From the NCBI GenBank assembly GCA_022410635.1, contig JAJVDF010000208.1:1805973-1869972 (forward strand): a DNA stretch of 64,000 nt, written 5' to 3'. The notes below the pieces were generated by a model, which ran no database searches, was not told the origin of the DNA, and was given only the letters and a program-made list of their open reading frames with translations. Source of the stretch: Tretioscincus oriximinensis (Eukaryota; Chordata; Lepidosauria; Squamata; Gymnophthalmidae). The stretch's first letter is position 1; each line of letters starts with the position of its first letter. The translations under genes and the position numbers were made by a program. Below, piece by piece: positions 44,855 through 56,974 of the stretch.

Positions 44855-45325
44855 GCTGGAGTGGATGCCTATGTACTATTTTCAGGCAGCAAGACTCTAA
44901 CTGCTATTTGCAGAGAGTTGAGAGCAGTCGAAGGTTTTGTCTTCGTCTTCTGCTTGAGGTGCCCAGAAGCCATTGGAGAGTCATTCAGTGTGGCAAGATG
45001 GTGGACTAGATAGGCTGTGGCCAATTCAGAAGGGTCCTTTTATGCTCTGCTCTAGAACAAACCCCCAGCAATTATCTCAAGGCTAGGGAGATAAGCAGAA
45101 TGTCTCTAGTCATTTGAAAGGAAGCTGAGAACAGGTGGAAGGTTTTGCCTCGTCTTCTGATGGTGGAGCACTATGTGAGCTAGAATGCTGGAGTAGANGG
45201 ACTTTGACCTAATCCAGCAGGGATCTTCTTGCGTTCCAGAAGCAATTGGTAAGCCACAACATCAGATAGGACGCACGCTGGACTAGGTGGGTTGTGGCCT
45301 GATCCAGGTGGATCCTCTTAGGTTT
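44855..45325 (+). mobile_element. Three CR1 3' modules in tandem
   Basis: Modules at about 44855-45055, 45070-45235 and 45236-45325, each ending in a variant of gatccagcagggatcttctt. Confidence 0.8.
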
Positions 45326-45507
45326 ATTTGTCTCTGTCCCCCAGAACACTACAGCCCAAAAGGTTTACTAAAGCTATTTATTTGTTTAGTTATACTTTGA
45401 TTCCACCCTTCACCCGAAGAGCTAGCCTTCCCTGCACAGAAAGTCTTTCCCAGCATGCTTTTCTTTGTTCTAACAACCCCAGTGTTCCTTTCTAATCATC
45501 GTGACCC

Positions 45508-46225
<718 letters not shown>

Positions 46226-46500
46226 TGGGTCACTGCATGAGGCAAGATTTGGGACTAGGAGGGCTCCTCTTAATTCATGGGACTCAGNTGTATCAGTAGC
46301 TACTAGACAAATGGATAAATATCATTTGCAGATTGGTGAGACAGGTAGGGTTCCCCTGAAGACTCTTTGTAGGGGATGGTGAATGCGGCCATAGCCCATC
46401 TAATCCAGGCTTCTGTCTCACACAGTGGCCAAATTGTACTAGGGAAGTCTCAAGCAAAAGAAGGCAAAATCTTCACCTGTCCTTGACCCCCTTCTGCTTG
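46226..46500. mobile_element. CR1 scraps in mixed orientation
   Basis: Plus pieces at 46226-46280 and 46290-46350, minus piece at 46380-46492 (ccatctaatccaggcttctg). Confidence 0.75.
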
Positions 46501-46529
46501 AAATGTCCAGAAGTAACATCCAGAAACCA

Positions 46530-46615
46530 TCTGAAGATGTAGACGTGTCTACAAATGCTCATGCCACCTTCCGTTCTCCTGTTGGTCTCCAAGTGCTACA
46601 AGCTCCCTTACCGGA
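46530..46615 (+). repeat. Repeat R copy
   Basis: atctgaagatgtagacgtgtc, then ctgttggtctccaagtgc. Confidence 0.7.
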
Positions 46616-46682
46616 CAGAAGCAACTCTATGCAAGATAGGATGCCCAACTTCTTTGGATTGTGAGCGGTGAACCCCCTTATA

Positions 46683-46862
46683 TAGGTGAGACCCCGTTAT
46701 AACGAATGCTACAAGGTCAGTGAATTTGTTTGTTATAATGAACTTATGTCATAACGAAACCCAGTATTATTCTAATCAGCATTCCACGGGGACTTTCACA
46801 TTTGATTGTTATTGCCCGAATTTTGCATTATTGGGGTTCTGTATAATGGGGTTTCACCTGTA
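46683..46862. mobile_element. Mariner-like MITE, 180 bp
   Basis: taggtgagaccccgttata at the left and tataatggggtttcacctgta at the right are inverted repeats with few mismatches, next to TA dinucleotides. No transposase. Confidence 0.8.
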
Positions 46863-48071
46863 TAGCAAATCTTTGTCCCATCCTGCCATACGTTTTCCCC
46901 ATGAGATCCTAAGAAACCTTCTTTAAGTCAAGTTCTTACATGCCATAAATTTCTTCAAGAACATCTACTAAGAGGTGACATCTGTCTTTTTCGCATTTAC
47001 CCTTCCTGAGCCAGCCTCCTTGTACAGAGGTATCTAGTTAGGATTCTGTTAGTGAATCCTGCTAGGTCTTTTAGTCTTAGTGTCAGGTAGTTCTCAAAGA
47101 CATATTCTGAAGGGCCAACAACCTTCTGTCTTTGCCTCTGGCCCTCCAAGGCAACACTGGACAGGGCTGGTCGGACAAGATCGTCCCATTTCATCTTCCC
47201 ATACACTGACGGCCAGGCACTTTCTGAAGGAGAAGCGAGAGACCAGAGAGAGAAAACCGTAGGATCAATATAGAAAATGGCGAAAGAAGCTCCCTATTGA
47301 AATTCCTCAAGGCGGTTGCAGGGGGAGACAGTGAAGGGGGATGTGCATAGGAAAGTGGTCCAGAGCGTGGACTCACAGAGGACAAGCCACAGATCAATCG
47401 GCAACGGCTTTGTTTAGTGCTAAAAACTCGAACTGCAGTGATTAGAAAACACATTAGTGTTTGTCAATTAGCAGCCGAGTGTTTGGCTTCAATTATTCAT
47501 GGGGGAAAATGACTTAGACACAAGGCTTGGCTGGTGTGTTGTCAGGAAAACCTTCTGAAGGGCCAACAGAACCAGGCGCCACCGTGTATTGACGGCACCG
47601 ATCCAGCCAGGAAGCCCGATTAACCTCTGAGATGCCTCGGTTGATGGACTTGTCCCATTAATGCTAATGGGGAGGCTATCACTTAGAAAGCAAGAAGGAG
47701 AAAGCGAAAGGAGGAGGAGGAGAAGGTTGGAGCCAGCCAGGCCTCCATCAAAGGAGAAGCCTTTTGAACGTCCCTCTGCAACAGACGTGCCCTGCTGTTT
47801 GTTGAGTTATCCTCTCCAGCGTTACTTCAATTGTTTTAAAACTCCACCCACCCAGCCGGTGGGAAGAAACAAAACCCTTAAACAACTGGCACACGGACAA
47901 GGTTTGTCTTGGGGGGAAATACCCACCAGGCAATCAAACCTATTGCTGAGCTCGAAGATGAGATTCACCCCCTGGAGGTTCCAACCACAATCACTATGGG
48001 TCACTGCCATGCAATTCCATTACTGCAGCTGACTAGAATGCGTCCCTGTGTTGCCACCAGGCTTACCTTGG
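46863..48071. other. Repeat-poor block, candidate conserved noncoding elements
   Basis: 47430-47680 is single-copy in look, with gtcaattagcag, ttcaattattcatg and cattaatgctaatgg. A phrase (ccttctgaagggccaac at 47551) echoes ttctgaagggccaacaacc at 47106. Confidence 0.42.
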
Positions 48072-48330
48072 GATTATTATTGTTTATTTAATTACACTTA
48101 TACCCTGCTCTATACCTGAAGGTCCCAGGGCAGTCAACCAAAGGGCAGCGCACACAACTTTTGTTTGCTTTCTCCACAACAGATGCTCTGTGAAGTAGGC
48201 GGGGCTGAGAGAGTTTTAAAGAATGGTGATTGGTCCAAGGTCACCCAGCTGCCTTCATGGAGGCACATGTAATCGAACCAGGAGAGTACCAGGTAAAAGG
48301 CCGTCATCTAAGCATTACCTCATAGCGTGA
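48072..48330 (-). mobile_element. SINE B
   Basis: tttatttaattacactta tail, ctccacaacagatgctctg, ccaaggtcacccagctgcc. Confidence 0.9.
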
Positions 48331-48504
48331 GTGTGCTCTGTATGGTACACATGACTCCCATAGGTGGGACATGTTGTTCCCTTACACACGCACACGCATG
48401 CACATACACATGAACGTACATGCACCAACTCCTATAGATGATATTTCTATTGTTATACAAGCATCCAGCTTGCCATAAATGTCAGTCCCTATTGTTGCCT
48501 ACTC

Positions 48505-48608
48505 CATAGCGTCTGAAGAAGTAGCCTTAAGTATACGGAAGCTCCAGCTGCCTCCCTTTTTCTTCATCTCCCTTTGTGTTTAAGATGCGCAGAGACCCCC
48601 TTGCTAAC
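48505..48608 (+). repeat. Repeat R copy
   Basis: gcgtctgaagaagtagcc and gaccccctTgct-type end. Confidence 0.7.
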
Positions 48609-48827
48609 TATTCTGCATGAATATGCAGAATTCTACCCAAAGAACCCTGTTCACTTTTTAATCTGGATGAGACCAAATGAGTTGGTCAGAGCTCTCCGTG
48701 GTGCTGAAATGGCAGGTCTGCCACCTTGGGTTTCCCAAAGAATCAAAAGAGCTACGTCCTTACTAGTCCACACTGACTGCATGAGACTAGTGTTAATCCA
48801 GATCAGATCTGTGCTAAAAGACCTCTG

Positions 48828-49254
48828 CAGCCATGGATAGCTCAGTCGCTTAGAAATAAGTCTCTCGTCTGGGAGATCGGGTTTTGAAGCCCTGTGTGCG
48901 ACGTGGGGAGGGCTGAGCCCCTTCCACTAGCCTATAGCTCTAGCCAACCCAGCTATTCGAAAGCATGAATTACAAGAAATGGCAACTGACTGCAAGTAGA
49001 TACATGGGAACCACCATAGCCTGGTGGGGAAGATAGAATGGAAGCCTTCGGGCAAAATATATCCTTGTAAGCCACTTTGAGTCCCTTTGAAAAGTGAAAA
49101 AAGCGGGGTATAAGAACCAAGTTCTTCTTCCTTCTTCCTTCTTCCTTCTTCCTTCTTGCTTCTTGCTTCTTGCTTCTTGCTTCTTGCTTCTTCCTTCTTC
49201 CTTCTTCCTTCTTCTTCCTTCTTCCTTCTTCCTTCTTCCTTCTTCCTTCTTCTT
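48828..49254 (+). mobile_element. SINE A (head type 2) with 130-bp expanded tail
   Basis: Full head (tggatagctcagtcgctta), body and 3' end. The tail from 49125 is (CTTCCTT)n and (CTTGCTT)n, much longer than in other copies. Confidence 0.95.
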
Positions 49255-49344
49255 CATTGGATTAGTGGTAGGTCCACATCTGTGCTAACGTCATCTGATC
49301 AGGACTAAGAAGCTACCCATTTGACTCTTTTGCTGAAAGACCTC

Positions 49345-49500
49345 CATTGGAGCTCACAACCTCCTGTGGTAACCTGTTGTATAGGTTGATCACCTTGATT
49401 GTCAAAATGTTTTTTCTGATATTTAATCTGAATCTTTTACAGTTTCATTCAGGTTCTTCTCACCCTTCCATATGGAAGTGAGACTAGTGCTGATCCCACA
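49345..49500 (-). mobile_element. CR1 ORF2 fragment
   Basis: caacctcctgtggtaacc and tttcttttaca-like complement of the ORF2 end; diverged. Confidence 0.75.
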
Positions 49501-49736
49501 AAGTGGTGAGTTGGGCAGACCCCATTCATTTAGAAGGGGTTTATGAAAAAGAACTTCAGATGTTGTGCATTGATATTGAATGTTCACTAACCCTGACTTG
49601 GTCCTCATGTAGTATCCTTGGAGCTACAAGGCAAGTTTCCCCAGAACATCAGATCAGGTGCTGTAAGGGTCCACTCCCAACCCAAGGGACCATATTACAC
49701 TCCATGCCCAAAGTTTACTCCTCAAATGATGGTGAT

Positions 49737-50058
49737 GAGGAAGAGGAGTGTTTTTTATGGTTTTTATGCCCCACTTTTATCAATCTGAAGTCAAATGTGG
49801 TTAATGGTAGCAACAAGAAGAAAAAGAGGACAAAGAAGAAGAGGGTAGATAAGGTTTTTCATACCACACTTTCTCATTCCATAGGGATGCAAAGCAGCTT
49901 CCATAACCTTCTGTTCTCATCTCCACAACTGACCCCTTATGAAATCAGTGGGGCTGAGAGAGCTCCAAAGAAAAGTGACAAGCCCAAGGTCACCCATCTG
50001 GAATTCAGGCTCGAACCAGGAGACCACTACAATCCAATGCGCCAACCACAAGACTCTC
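49737..50058 (-). mobile_element. SINE B variant, with a second SINE 3' end
   Basis: Two successive 3' ends (49737-49800, 49801-49870) and one core (ccaaggtcacccatctgg). The 240-aa frame covering this is not a gene. Confidence 0.8.
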
Positions 50059-50061
50059 TGG

Positions 50062-50318
50062 AGCAGGCACAAATGATGCAGCCGCTAAGGAGATGGTCTG
50101 TCATCTGCGAGATCAGGTTTCGAAGCCCTGTGTTAGATGTGGGAAGGGGTGAACACCATCTACTAGTCTGCAGTTCTAGCCAACCCAGCTATTCAAAAGC
50201 AAGAATTACAAGAAATTGCAACTGACTGCAACTAGATAAATAGGAACCAACACACCCTGGTGGGGAAGATAGAAGATATGCCTTCTTCTTCTCCTTCTCC
50301 TCCTCCTTCTTCTTTGAA
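50062..50318 (+). mobile_element. SINE A (head type 2), 3' part deleted
   Basis: Head aatgatgcagccgctaagg, B-box aggtttcgaagccc and body. It jumps from gatagaagatatgcc straight into the TTC tail. Confidence 0.9.
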
Positions 50319-50794
50319 TCAGACACACGTACATGCTTGAGGACTGTTTAGAGAAGACCTATATCGTCCCCAGCTCAGCCGAGAAAGTCTCAAACAAAAT
50401 GTTGATCCCAAATCATAACAGAGAGGTCCTGAAAGCAGACAGAGAAACTTCCTACCCTTAAACACACACTCTGAAGCCCCACAGAACCATTTTCAACAAG
50501 ACATTAATCACTACCATTTTCATAATGCACACAAGTGATTAAACAAATGCCTGTAATTACGAGCAGAAGCAGTGGCCCGGCCAACAGGAAAGGAACTGCA
50601 TTATAAACGCACAGTAAATTTAACGTAGAGGAGAGAGATGATATAACCAAAAAGCTGGGTTAGGAAAGAGCTTCATTTAATTTATTTATGCAGACATCAG
50701 ATGCCTTGTTACTGGAGGCATCTGAGCCTCATCGGAAGGCACCCAGCGGCATCACAATGCCATTTTATGCCTCCTTAACGCCACCACATCTTTT
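50319..50794. other. Repeat-free block, candidate conserved noncoding element
   Basis: 50490-50650 has dense homeodomain-like words (cattaatcac, gtgattaaac, gtaattacg) and an NK2-like caagtg. Confidence 0.45.
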
Positions 50795-51095
50795 ATATTT
50801 GCATTTATTTATTTATTTGCACTTATATCCTGCCCTTTCCTCAAAGGACTCAAGGTGGTTAACAATAAAATCAAGAGTACAAATTCAATGTTAATAAAAA
50901 GTGGGGAAGGGGAACCTGTGTCTTCAGTCAAAGGCCAGGTTAAGGTTTTTGTGAATGTATGCAGGGATGCTGCTTGGCAAAACTCAAGGGGGGGGGGGGT
51001 ATTCCACAGTCTGCGGGCTGCCACAGAGAAGGCCCTGTCTGGGGTTCTCACTCCTTTTGTTGCTGAGGGTGGTAGTACAGCCATTGCTTTGTCAT
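50795..51095 (-). mobile_element. L2 LINE C-terminus
   Basis: The minus frame reads RAFSVAARRLWNTPPPLEF, the AFSVAA-LWN motif. The plus strand starts with the atttatttattt tail. G11 at 50990-51000. Confidence 0.9.
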
Positions 51096-51154
51096 TAAGT
51101 ATGTGACAAAGAAGAAATTAAAAAAAACCTTTTTGACCAAAGCACAAAATGTAA

Positions 51155-51418
51155 TGCATAAGAACATAAGAACATAAGAAGAGCCATACTGCCCATCGAG
51201 TCCAGCCTTCTGCCCCACAGAGAGGCCCACCAGATGCACCTGGGCAGCCCGAACAGAGGAAAGCAAAATAAGCTCCTGTTCATGACTCCCTGCAAATGGT
51301 ATTTCAGGAGTCCTGCCTGTGGCTCCATCCCGGAGGCAACATCCAGACATCCATCCTAGTGCCCATTTATACCCTTGGTGTCCATAAACCTGTCTAGTCC
51401 TGTCTTGAAACTATCCAA
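51155..51418 (-). mobile_element. CR1 3' end with intact tail
   Basis: cataagaacataagaacat, full 3' UTR complement, ending gaaactatccaatg. Confidence 0.95.
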
Positions 51419-51532
51419 TGCAGGGTGCAGTGTTGGGCAGAAATGAAAATGCAGAGAAAAAGAAAGCAGAATGGTATCTTTATAACTAAAATACACGGCA
51501 GCAATCCCGCTTTCAAGAGATGTGAACAAAAG

Positions 51533-52045
51533 AACCTAAGAGGAGGCCTGCTGAATATGGCCGGACCTCATCCAGTCCAGCCTTCTGTCTCCCACAGAGG
51601 CTCACCAATTACCACTGGGCAGCCTGAAAAGAAGAAAGCAAAATCTTCAACTGATCTCAACATCCTGCAAAAGGCATTTCAGGAATCCTACCTGCTGCTC
51701 ATCCTGAAGGCAGAATCAAGACATCCATCCTAGTAGCTGTTTATATGCTTGGCTTCCATGGGCTTGCCTAATCCTGTCTTAAAGCTATCCAGGCTGCCAG
51801 CTGCCACCACCTCCGCTTGAAGTAAATTCCACAGGCCGATGACCCTCTGGGTGAAAAAATACTTTCCTTTGTCTGTCCTCACTCTTCTTCCCCTAAGGAA
51901 GGCCCCCTGGTCCCAGTGTTATGCGACAGAGAAAACATTTTTTCTCTATTCATCTTATCCATCCATGCATGATTTTATACACTTCAATTAGTTCACCTCT
52001 TAAATGCCATCATTCAAGGCTGAAGAGCCCCAGATGTTGCAGTGT
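51533..52045 (-). mobile_element. CR1 LINE 3' UTR and ORF2 end
   Basis: aaagaacctaagaggaggc through ctctgggtgaaaaaatac to agatgttgcag. Confidence 0.93.
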
Positions 52046-52559
52046 CCATCACCGCTGACAAAAATGATTTACAGACTGGCTATCATCTTGGAGCACAAGA
52101 GCCACCTCCAAATTGTCGCCTCACAACGGCAAGCCACAAGTGCCGGACGTTGAAGGTAGGACCAGTGTCAGCAGCAGGGGACCAGAGGGGTGGCAGAACC
52201 ACCAACACCAGTGGAGAGGTGGGGAGGTGGCTGCTAGAATGCCCATTCTATACGTGCCCATGGAAACAGGCTTAATTCTCTAGTCATATCATAGGAACGC
52301 TGGCTAACACTGGAAAAAAATGTTCTAGCACAGTGTGAAATGTCTGTAGATAAGCAGCAGGGCAAGCAGACCGTCAAGCAAATGGAAACACAAATCTGTG
52401 ATAATAAACCTGCATAGAAGAACCTATTGGAAGTGGAATAAAGGGCCTAAAAAGCTGAAGGTCACTGGTTCAAACCTCAGCCCCTCCCCAAAAGGAAGCA
52501 ATGGGAAACTACTTCTGAAAATGCTCACTTGGAAGGGCATGAGAACATGAGGCCCCTTA
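52046..52559. other. Unassigned intron sequence
   Basis: No exon or repeat recognised. Confidence 0.4.
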
Positions 52560-54005
52560 CTATTTTATATATTTACTTATACTTGTACCTTGCCCTACAC
52601 CCAAAGATTTCAAGGCGGCCCCCAGTAAAACATCAATACAAAATTAACAAACTAAAAACATTATAAAGCGTCAGTACAAAATTAATAAGTTATCTTGGAC
52701 TAATACCAAGTTGGAAGATACTTTTATTAAAGGATTAAGGGATACTAAGGGACTGGGCGGTTCAATTTATAAGATTATTAATGAATATCTCTATGATAAT
52801 ATAACATCCTGGACCGAGACATGGTCCTCAGATCTAGCCATTACTGAGACAGAAATGAAATCAAAATGGGAAAAGAACACCAGACTAAAGCAACTCCAAT
52901 TAAAAATAATCAGTAGATGGTATAGAACACCAATTATATTGGCACATATGAACCCAAATATGAGTCCTCTATGTTGGCATGGATGTGGGGCCAGGGCCAA
53001 TTATATGCATCAACTATGGGATTGCCCCGTGATTTTGGAATTTTGGAATACAATTAAGAACCATATGAATTATATCACGGGATATCCCATTAGAATGTCG
53101 AAGGAACTCGCCCTGTTCCAAATATATCAAGGCATAGTGCAGGAGGATAAATATCTGGTGGACCAAATGGTTATGGCTGCCCACGCAGTCATAACCCTTG
53201 GATGGAAAGACGNGACTAAATTGACAATTAGCAATTGATGCCACTACCTANCAGAACAAATGATGGGAGATTATGTAACTCAAAAAATAGACATCGACAC
53301 GAGGATAAAAAAGAGATGGATGAAAAATTGGGCCAAATTAATTTTATATATACAGTCTAATAGATGGGGAGGACCCGAACTCTTAGCGATGATAAAACTG
53401 ACTCTCAGGACTTAATTGCAATATAATTCAGGAACGTTGATGCTATTCCTCGAGGGGGGGGGGGAGGGGGGGGTATGCCTTTTCCTTTGTTTTTTTATGT
53501 ATATACTATATTTTTGTATGAAACAATGTATGGTACTAGATATATATGTAAATGTATATATTAAGTTTGTTTTACTACTCAGTGAAGTAACTGTGCCATT
53601 ACTTTTGTTATGATTGTTATATATTTGTAAAATCCAATTTAAAAAAAAATTAATAAGTTAAAAACAGGATAAAACAGTATTCAAAAGTGGGAACAAATGA
53701 GATTTCTCCAACCAAAGGTCAGGTGAAAGAGACTTTCTAAAAGAACACGATGATAATGGCAGACGCACCTGAAGGGGGAGTTTATTCCACAGACTGGGGG
53801 CAACCACCGAGAAGGCCCTACCCTGGGTCCCCCCTCCGTTGGCTGTCGAAAGGGATGGTACAACCAGGAGGGCCTCCACCGCTGACCTTAAGTCATGGGC
53901 AGGTTGGTATGGGAGAAGGCATTCCTTTACATAATTTGGACCCAAATTATTTAGGGCCTTATAAGTTAACGTTAACACCTTGAACTGGGCTCGGTAGCAG
54001 ATTAG
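52560..54005 (-). mobile_element. L2 LINE split by an L1 insertion
   Basis: The L2 3' tail complement at 52560-52692 and the C-terminus complement at 53661-54005 (GRAFSVVAPSLWNKLPLQ on the minus strand) are collinear when the L1 is removed. Confidence 0.92.
52693..53646 (+). mobile_element. L1 LINE, 5' truncated, with target duplication
   Basis: ORF2 C-terminus at 52711-53238 (LKIISRWYRTPIILAHMN, CWHGCGARANYMHQLWDCP) with a zinc-knuckle-like cluster, then a stop and about 170 bp of decayed coding, a 3' UTR with G11AG8 (53454-53473), and a poly-A end. aaattaataagtta flanks both sides. Confidence 0.95.
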
Positions 54006-54649
54006 ACCACTTTCTGGAGCAGACTAAGGCCCAATGTGAATCAGGCCCAAGAGACCAAACAGAACTAAGAAGTTGGAATTTAGAGGCCTGGATAAAAGCA
54101 AAAGGGCTTCCAGAAAGAGCTTGTGCTCTCCATCACTACAGGTGGATGACTACACACTTGCATCCGAAATAGATGAAAAAACAAATCCCCACCAGGTACA
54201 TAGAAATAAAAATTAATTTTCCAAAAGCTTTCCGAATTGATCACCTTCAGACCCACTAATATATAAATACCAGTACGAAACCGCAGAGCCCCCTTAGCCC
54301 CTCGTTCCGCCCGCGCGTATATTTGTGAACATTTCCCTTTTGGAATAATCTTTAACCTTTCCCATGCCATATCAGCTGTCCTCCCAATCCATTAGTGCTA
54401 ATGGCCAGGCTCTCACATAAGCTGTTAGTATTCATTAAGGAGTTATCAGGTAACGAGAGAAAACAGACCGCTAGGCTTTCGTCAAACGACTTCAGTCTGT
54501 TTGGGACTTAAAAGAGGTGACAGAACAAGATGAATTTAGATACTGTTTAGGGACACGAATGCCTGAGAGTGCACATATGGGGCTCAGTCATCAAAAGGGG
54601 ATCCATTTTTAAAGAATATTAGCTTGGAGAAAGACTAGGGGTGCAAGAA
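54006..54649. other. Repeat-free block, candidate conserved noncoding element
   Basis: 54060-54560 has no repeat landmark. Includes attcattaaggagttatcag and cattagtgctaatgg. No exon borders. Confidence 0.42.
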
Positions 54650-55215
54650 CTTAAGAGGAGCCCTGCTGAATGGGGCCACAGCCCATCTAGTCCAGCCTTC
54701 TGTCTCACCTAGGGGCCCACCAATTGCACCTGGGCAGTCATAAGCAGAAAGAGAGAAAGCTCTCATGTATTCTTGACTCCCTGCAAATGGTACCTGAGGA
54801 ATCCTAACTGTTGTTCCAGAGGCAGGATCAGGATATTCATCCTAGTAGCCATCAATACACCTGGTTTTCGTGAATTTGTCTAATCCACAATTACCATCTC
54901 TTTCGGAAGCGAATTCCACAAATGACTCTGTGGGTAAAAAATGTCCTTTCCATTGTCTGTCCTAACTCATCAGCTTCATAGTCTTGTGTGATGGAGAAAA
55001 TANTTTCCATGCTTATTCCATACCAACCTATTATTTTAATATGTTAATTTGTTTTTAATATGTTGACTTGTTATTAACCGCCCTGACGCCCTCAGGTATA
55101 GAGCAGTGTAGAACTGTAAATAAATAATTATGGAACCCATGCAAGATTTTATACAGTTCCATCAGATCACGTCTTAAACGCTGTCTTTTGAGGCTGAAGA
55201 GATCCAGACATGGAG
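54650..55215 (-). mobile_element. CR1 interrupted by an L2 3' tail
   Basis: Minus CR1 54650-55015, then a plus L2 end 55018-55128 (ccgccctgacgccctcagg, aaataaataat), then CR1 resumes 55129-55215 (aggctgaagagatccagac). Confidence 0.87.
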
Positions 55216-55900
55216 TTTCAGGCTTATAGTTCGTCACTTCTGACGGTACATCTGAGATCTGGGAAATGATAGAATTGCACACAGGGTGGAAAATAAGAAT
55301 CAAGGGAAGTTCTCCTTTCACAAGATAATAGCTTAANGGCTCTCTGTGATGGCAAATTCTGCAAGAAACTAGGCAGACAGAGGGGAGCCTTTCCCTGCAG
55401 TTCTGCCCTGATGGTTCCTTGTCTCCGAAATGAAATCCCAACATAGTGCCCTGTAGTTGCTGCTTGTGCGTCTTGCTAAAACGATAAGAAGGTCAAATAA
55501 AATGATAAACTATCTCCTTAAATGAAAGTCACACTTCCTCTGATGGGGACGGGAGGGACTGCATGGTGTCTCGTGGTGATAAGAGGTGTCTGCCACATTA
55601 AAGCAGTGCTAAGATACACGTATCAACCAAAAGAACAAACAGGAAGAGCAAAGAGACATTTAAAACACCTAATAGAGGAGCAAATGCTTCAAAAACAGAG
55701 GCCGAGTACAGAAAGACACAGCAATCCACTTGTCGCCTTCCTTTGGNAGGGATGGATGNATGGATAGGTAGGTAAGTAGACAGACGGACAGGCGGATGAC
55801 GGACAGATGGATACTGAAATTGGATTAAAAATATATATCTGACCCTGGCTTGCAACACAAAATCCTAACCCTAGAACTTACTTGCCACCCTCCCTCGTTT
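55216..55900. other. Unassigned, with (GGAT/GACA)n tract
   Basis: The 55745-55818 tract of ggatggat/gacagacg words is a decayed microsatellite. No exon. Confidence 0.5.
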
Positions 55901-55901
55901 C

Positions 55902-55990
55902 ATGGAATCATAGAACCTGAAAATTGGAAGGAGCCACCAAGATTATTAGATCCAATCTCCAACCCACCCATTCTCTTTGACAGGACAAAA
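55902..55990 (-). mobile_element. CR1 3' tip
   Basis: atggaatcatagaacctg and following; complement of the ATTCTATG terminus. Confidence 0.85.
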
Positions 55991-56024
55991 CCCAAACAGA
56001 GCTGAACGTGAAAGAACTAGGTGA

Positions 56025-56882
56025 AGAGGTGAAGTTTGAAGCAATTACAGGGAGTCAAGAGCAGGTGAAGGCTTCGTCCGGGTGCAACTGGTGGTCTGCT
56101 GGGTGAAACAGGATGCTGGACTAGATGGGCTGTGGGCTTCTATTTCTAGCTGGAATGAAAACCTGGATACCACCTCTAAAGGTCATTTGCAGGGAGTTGA
56201 GTGCAGGTGAAGGCTTTGCCTTCTTCATCTGCTTGAGATGCCCAAAAGTAATTGGGCAGGCCGCTACATAAGAACATCAGAAGAGCCATACTGGATCAGG
56301 CCACAGTCCATCAAGTCCAGCATTCTGTCTCTCACAGAGGCCCACCAGATGCACCTGGCAGTCCGAACAGAGGAAAGCAAAATATGCTCCTGTTTATGAC
56401 TCCCTGCAAATGGCACTCCAGGAGTCCTGCCTGTGGCTCCATCCCGGAAGCAACATCCAGACATCCATCCTAGTATCCATTTATACCCTTGGTGTCCATA
56501 AACCTGTCTAGTCCTGAAACTATCCAAGCTGTTAGCTCCCACCTCCACTTTAGGAAGTCAATTCCACAGGCCGATGACCCTCTGGGTGAAAAAATATTTT
56601 CCTTTGTCTGTTCTCACTTTTCTACCCAACGGTTTCAAGGAGGTTCCCTCTGGTCCTAGAGTTGTGGGAGAGAGAAAACATTCTCTCTCTATCCCATGCA
56701 TGATTTTGTACACTTCAATCAGATCACCTCTCAGACGTCGCCTTTCAAGGCTGAAGAGGCCCAGACGTTGCAGCCTGACTTCGTAAGGGAGGTGCTCCAG
56801 ACCCATTTCTGTTGCCCTATGAGACAGGATGCTGGGCTAGATGGCCTGTGGCCTGATCCACCAGGGCTCCTCTTAAGTTCTC
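56025..56882 (+). mobile_element. CR1 3' modules, one split by an opposite CR1
   Basis: A plus module at 56025-56140, a second from 56150 that stops at 56267 (ttgggcaggccgct) and resumes at 56803 (atgagacaggatgctggg) to the tail at 56882. Confidence 0.88.
56268..56802 (-). mobile_element. CR1 LINE nested in CR1
   Basis: A well-preserved minus copy from acataagaacatcagaag to gggaggtgctccagac. ORF2 frame reads EHLPYEVRLQRLGLFSLERR. Confidence 0.95.
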
Positions 56883-56974
56883 AGCCACAGAAACCAAGGA
56901 ATTCCAACAGTTTATCCAATGGCAAACTAATGAGGACTTTTTCCACTGGTGAGTCTCTGATGACGGAATTCCCG

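Noticed and set aside
49503..50225. A 240-aa plus-strand ORF, the longest here
   Set aside because: It runs through SINE B and SINE A copies, including their cores and heads; it has no protein motif and is a chance frame.
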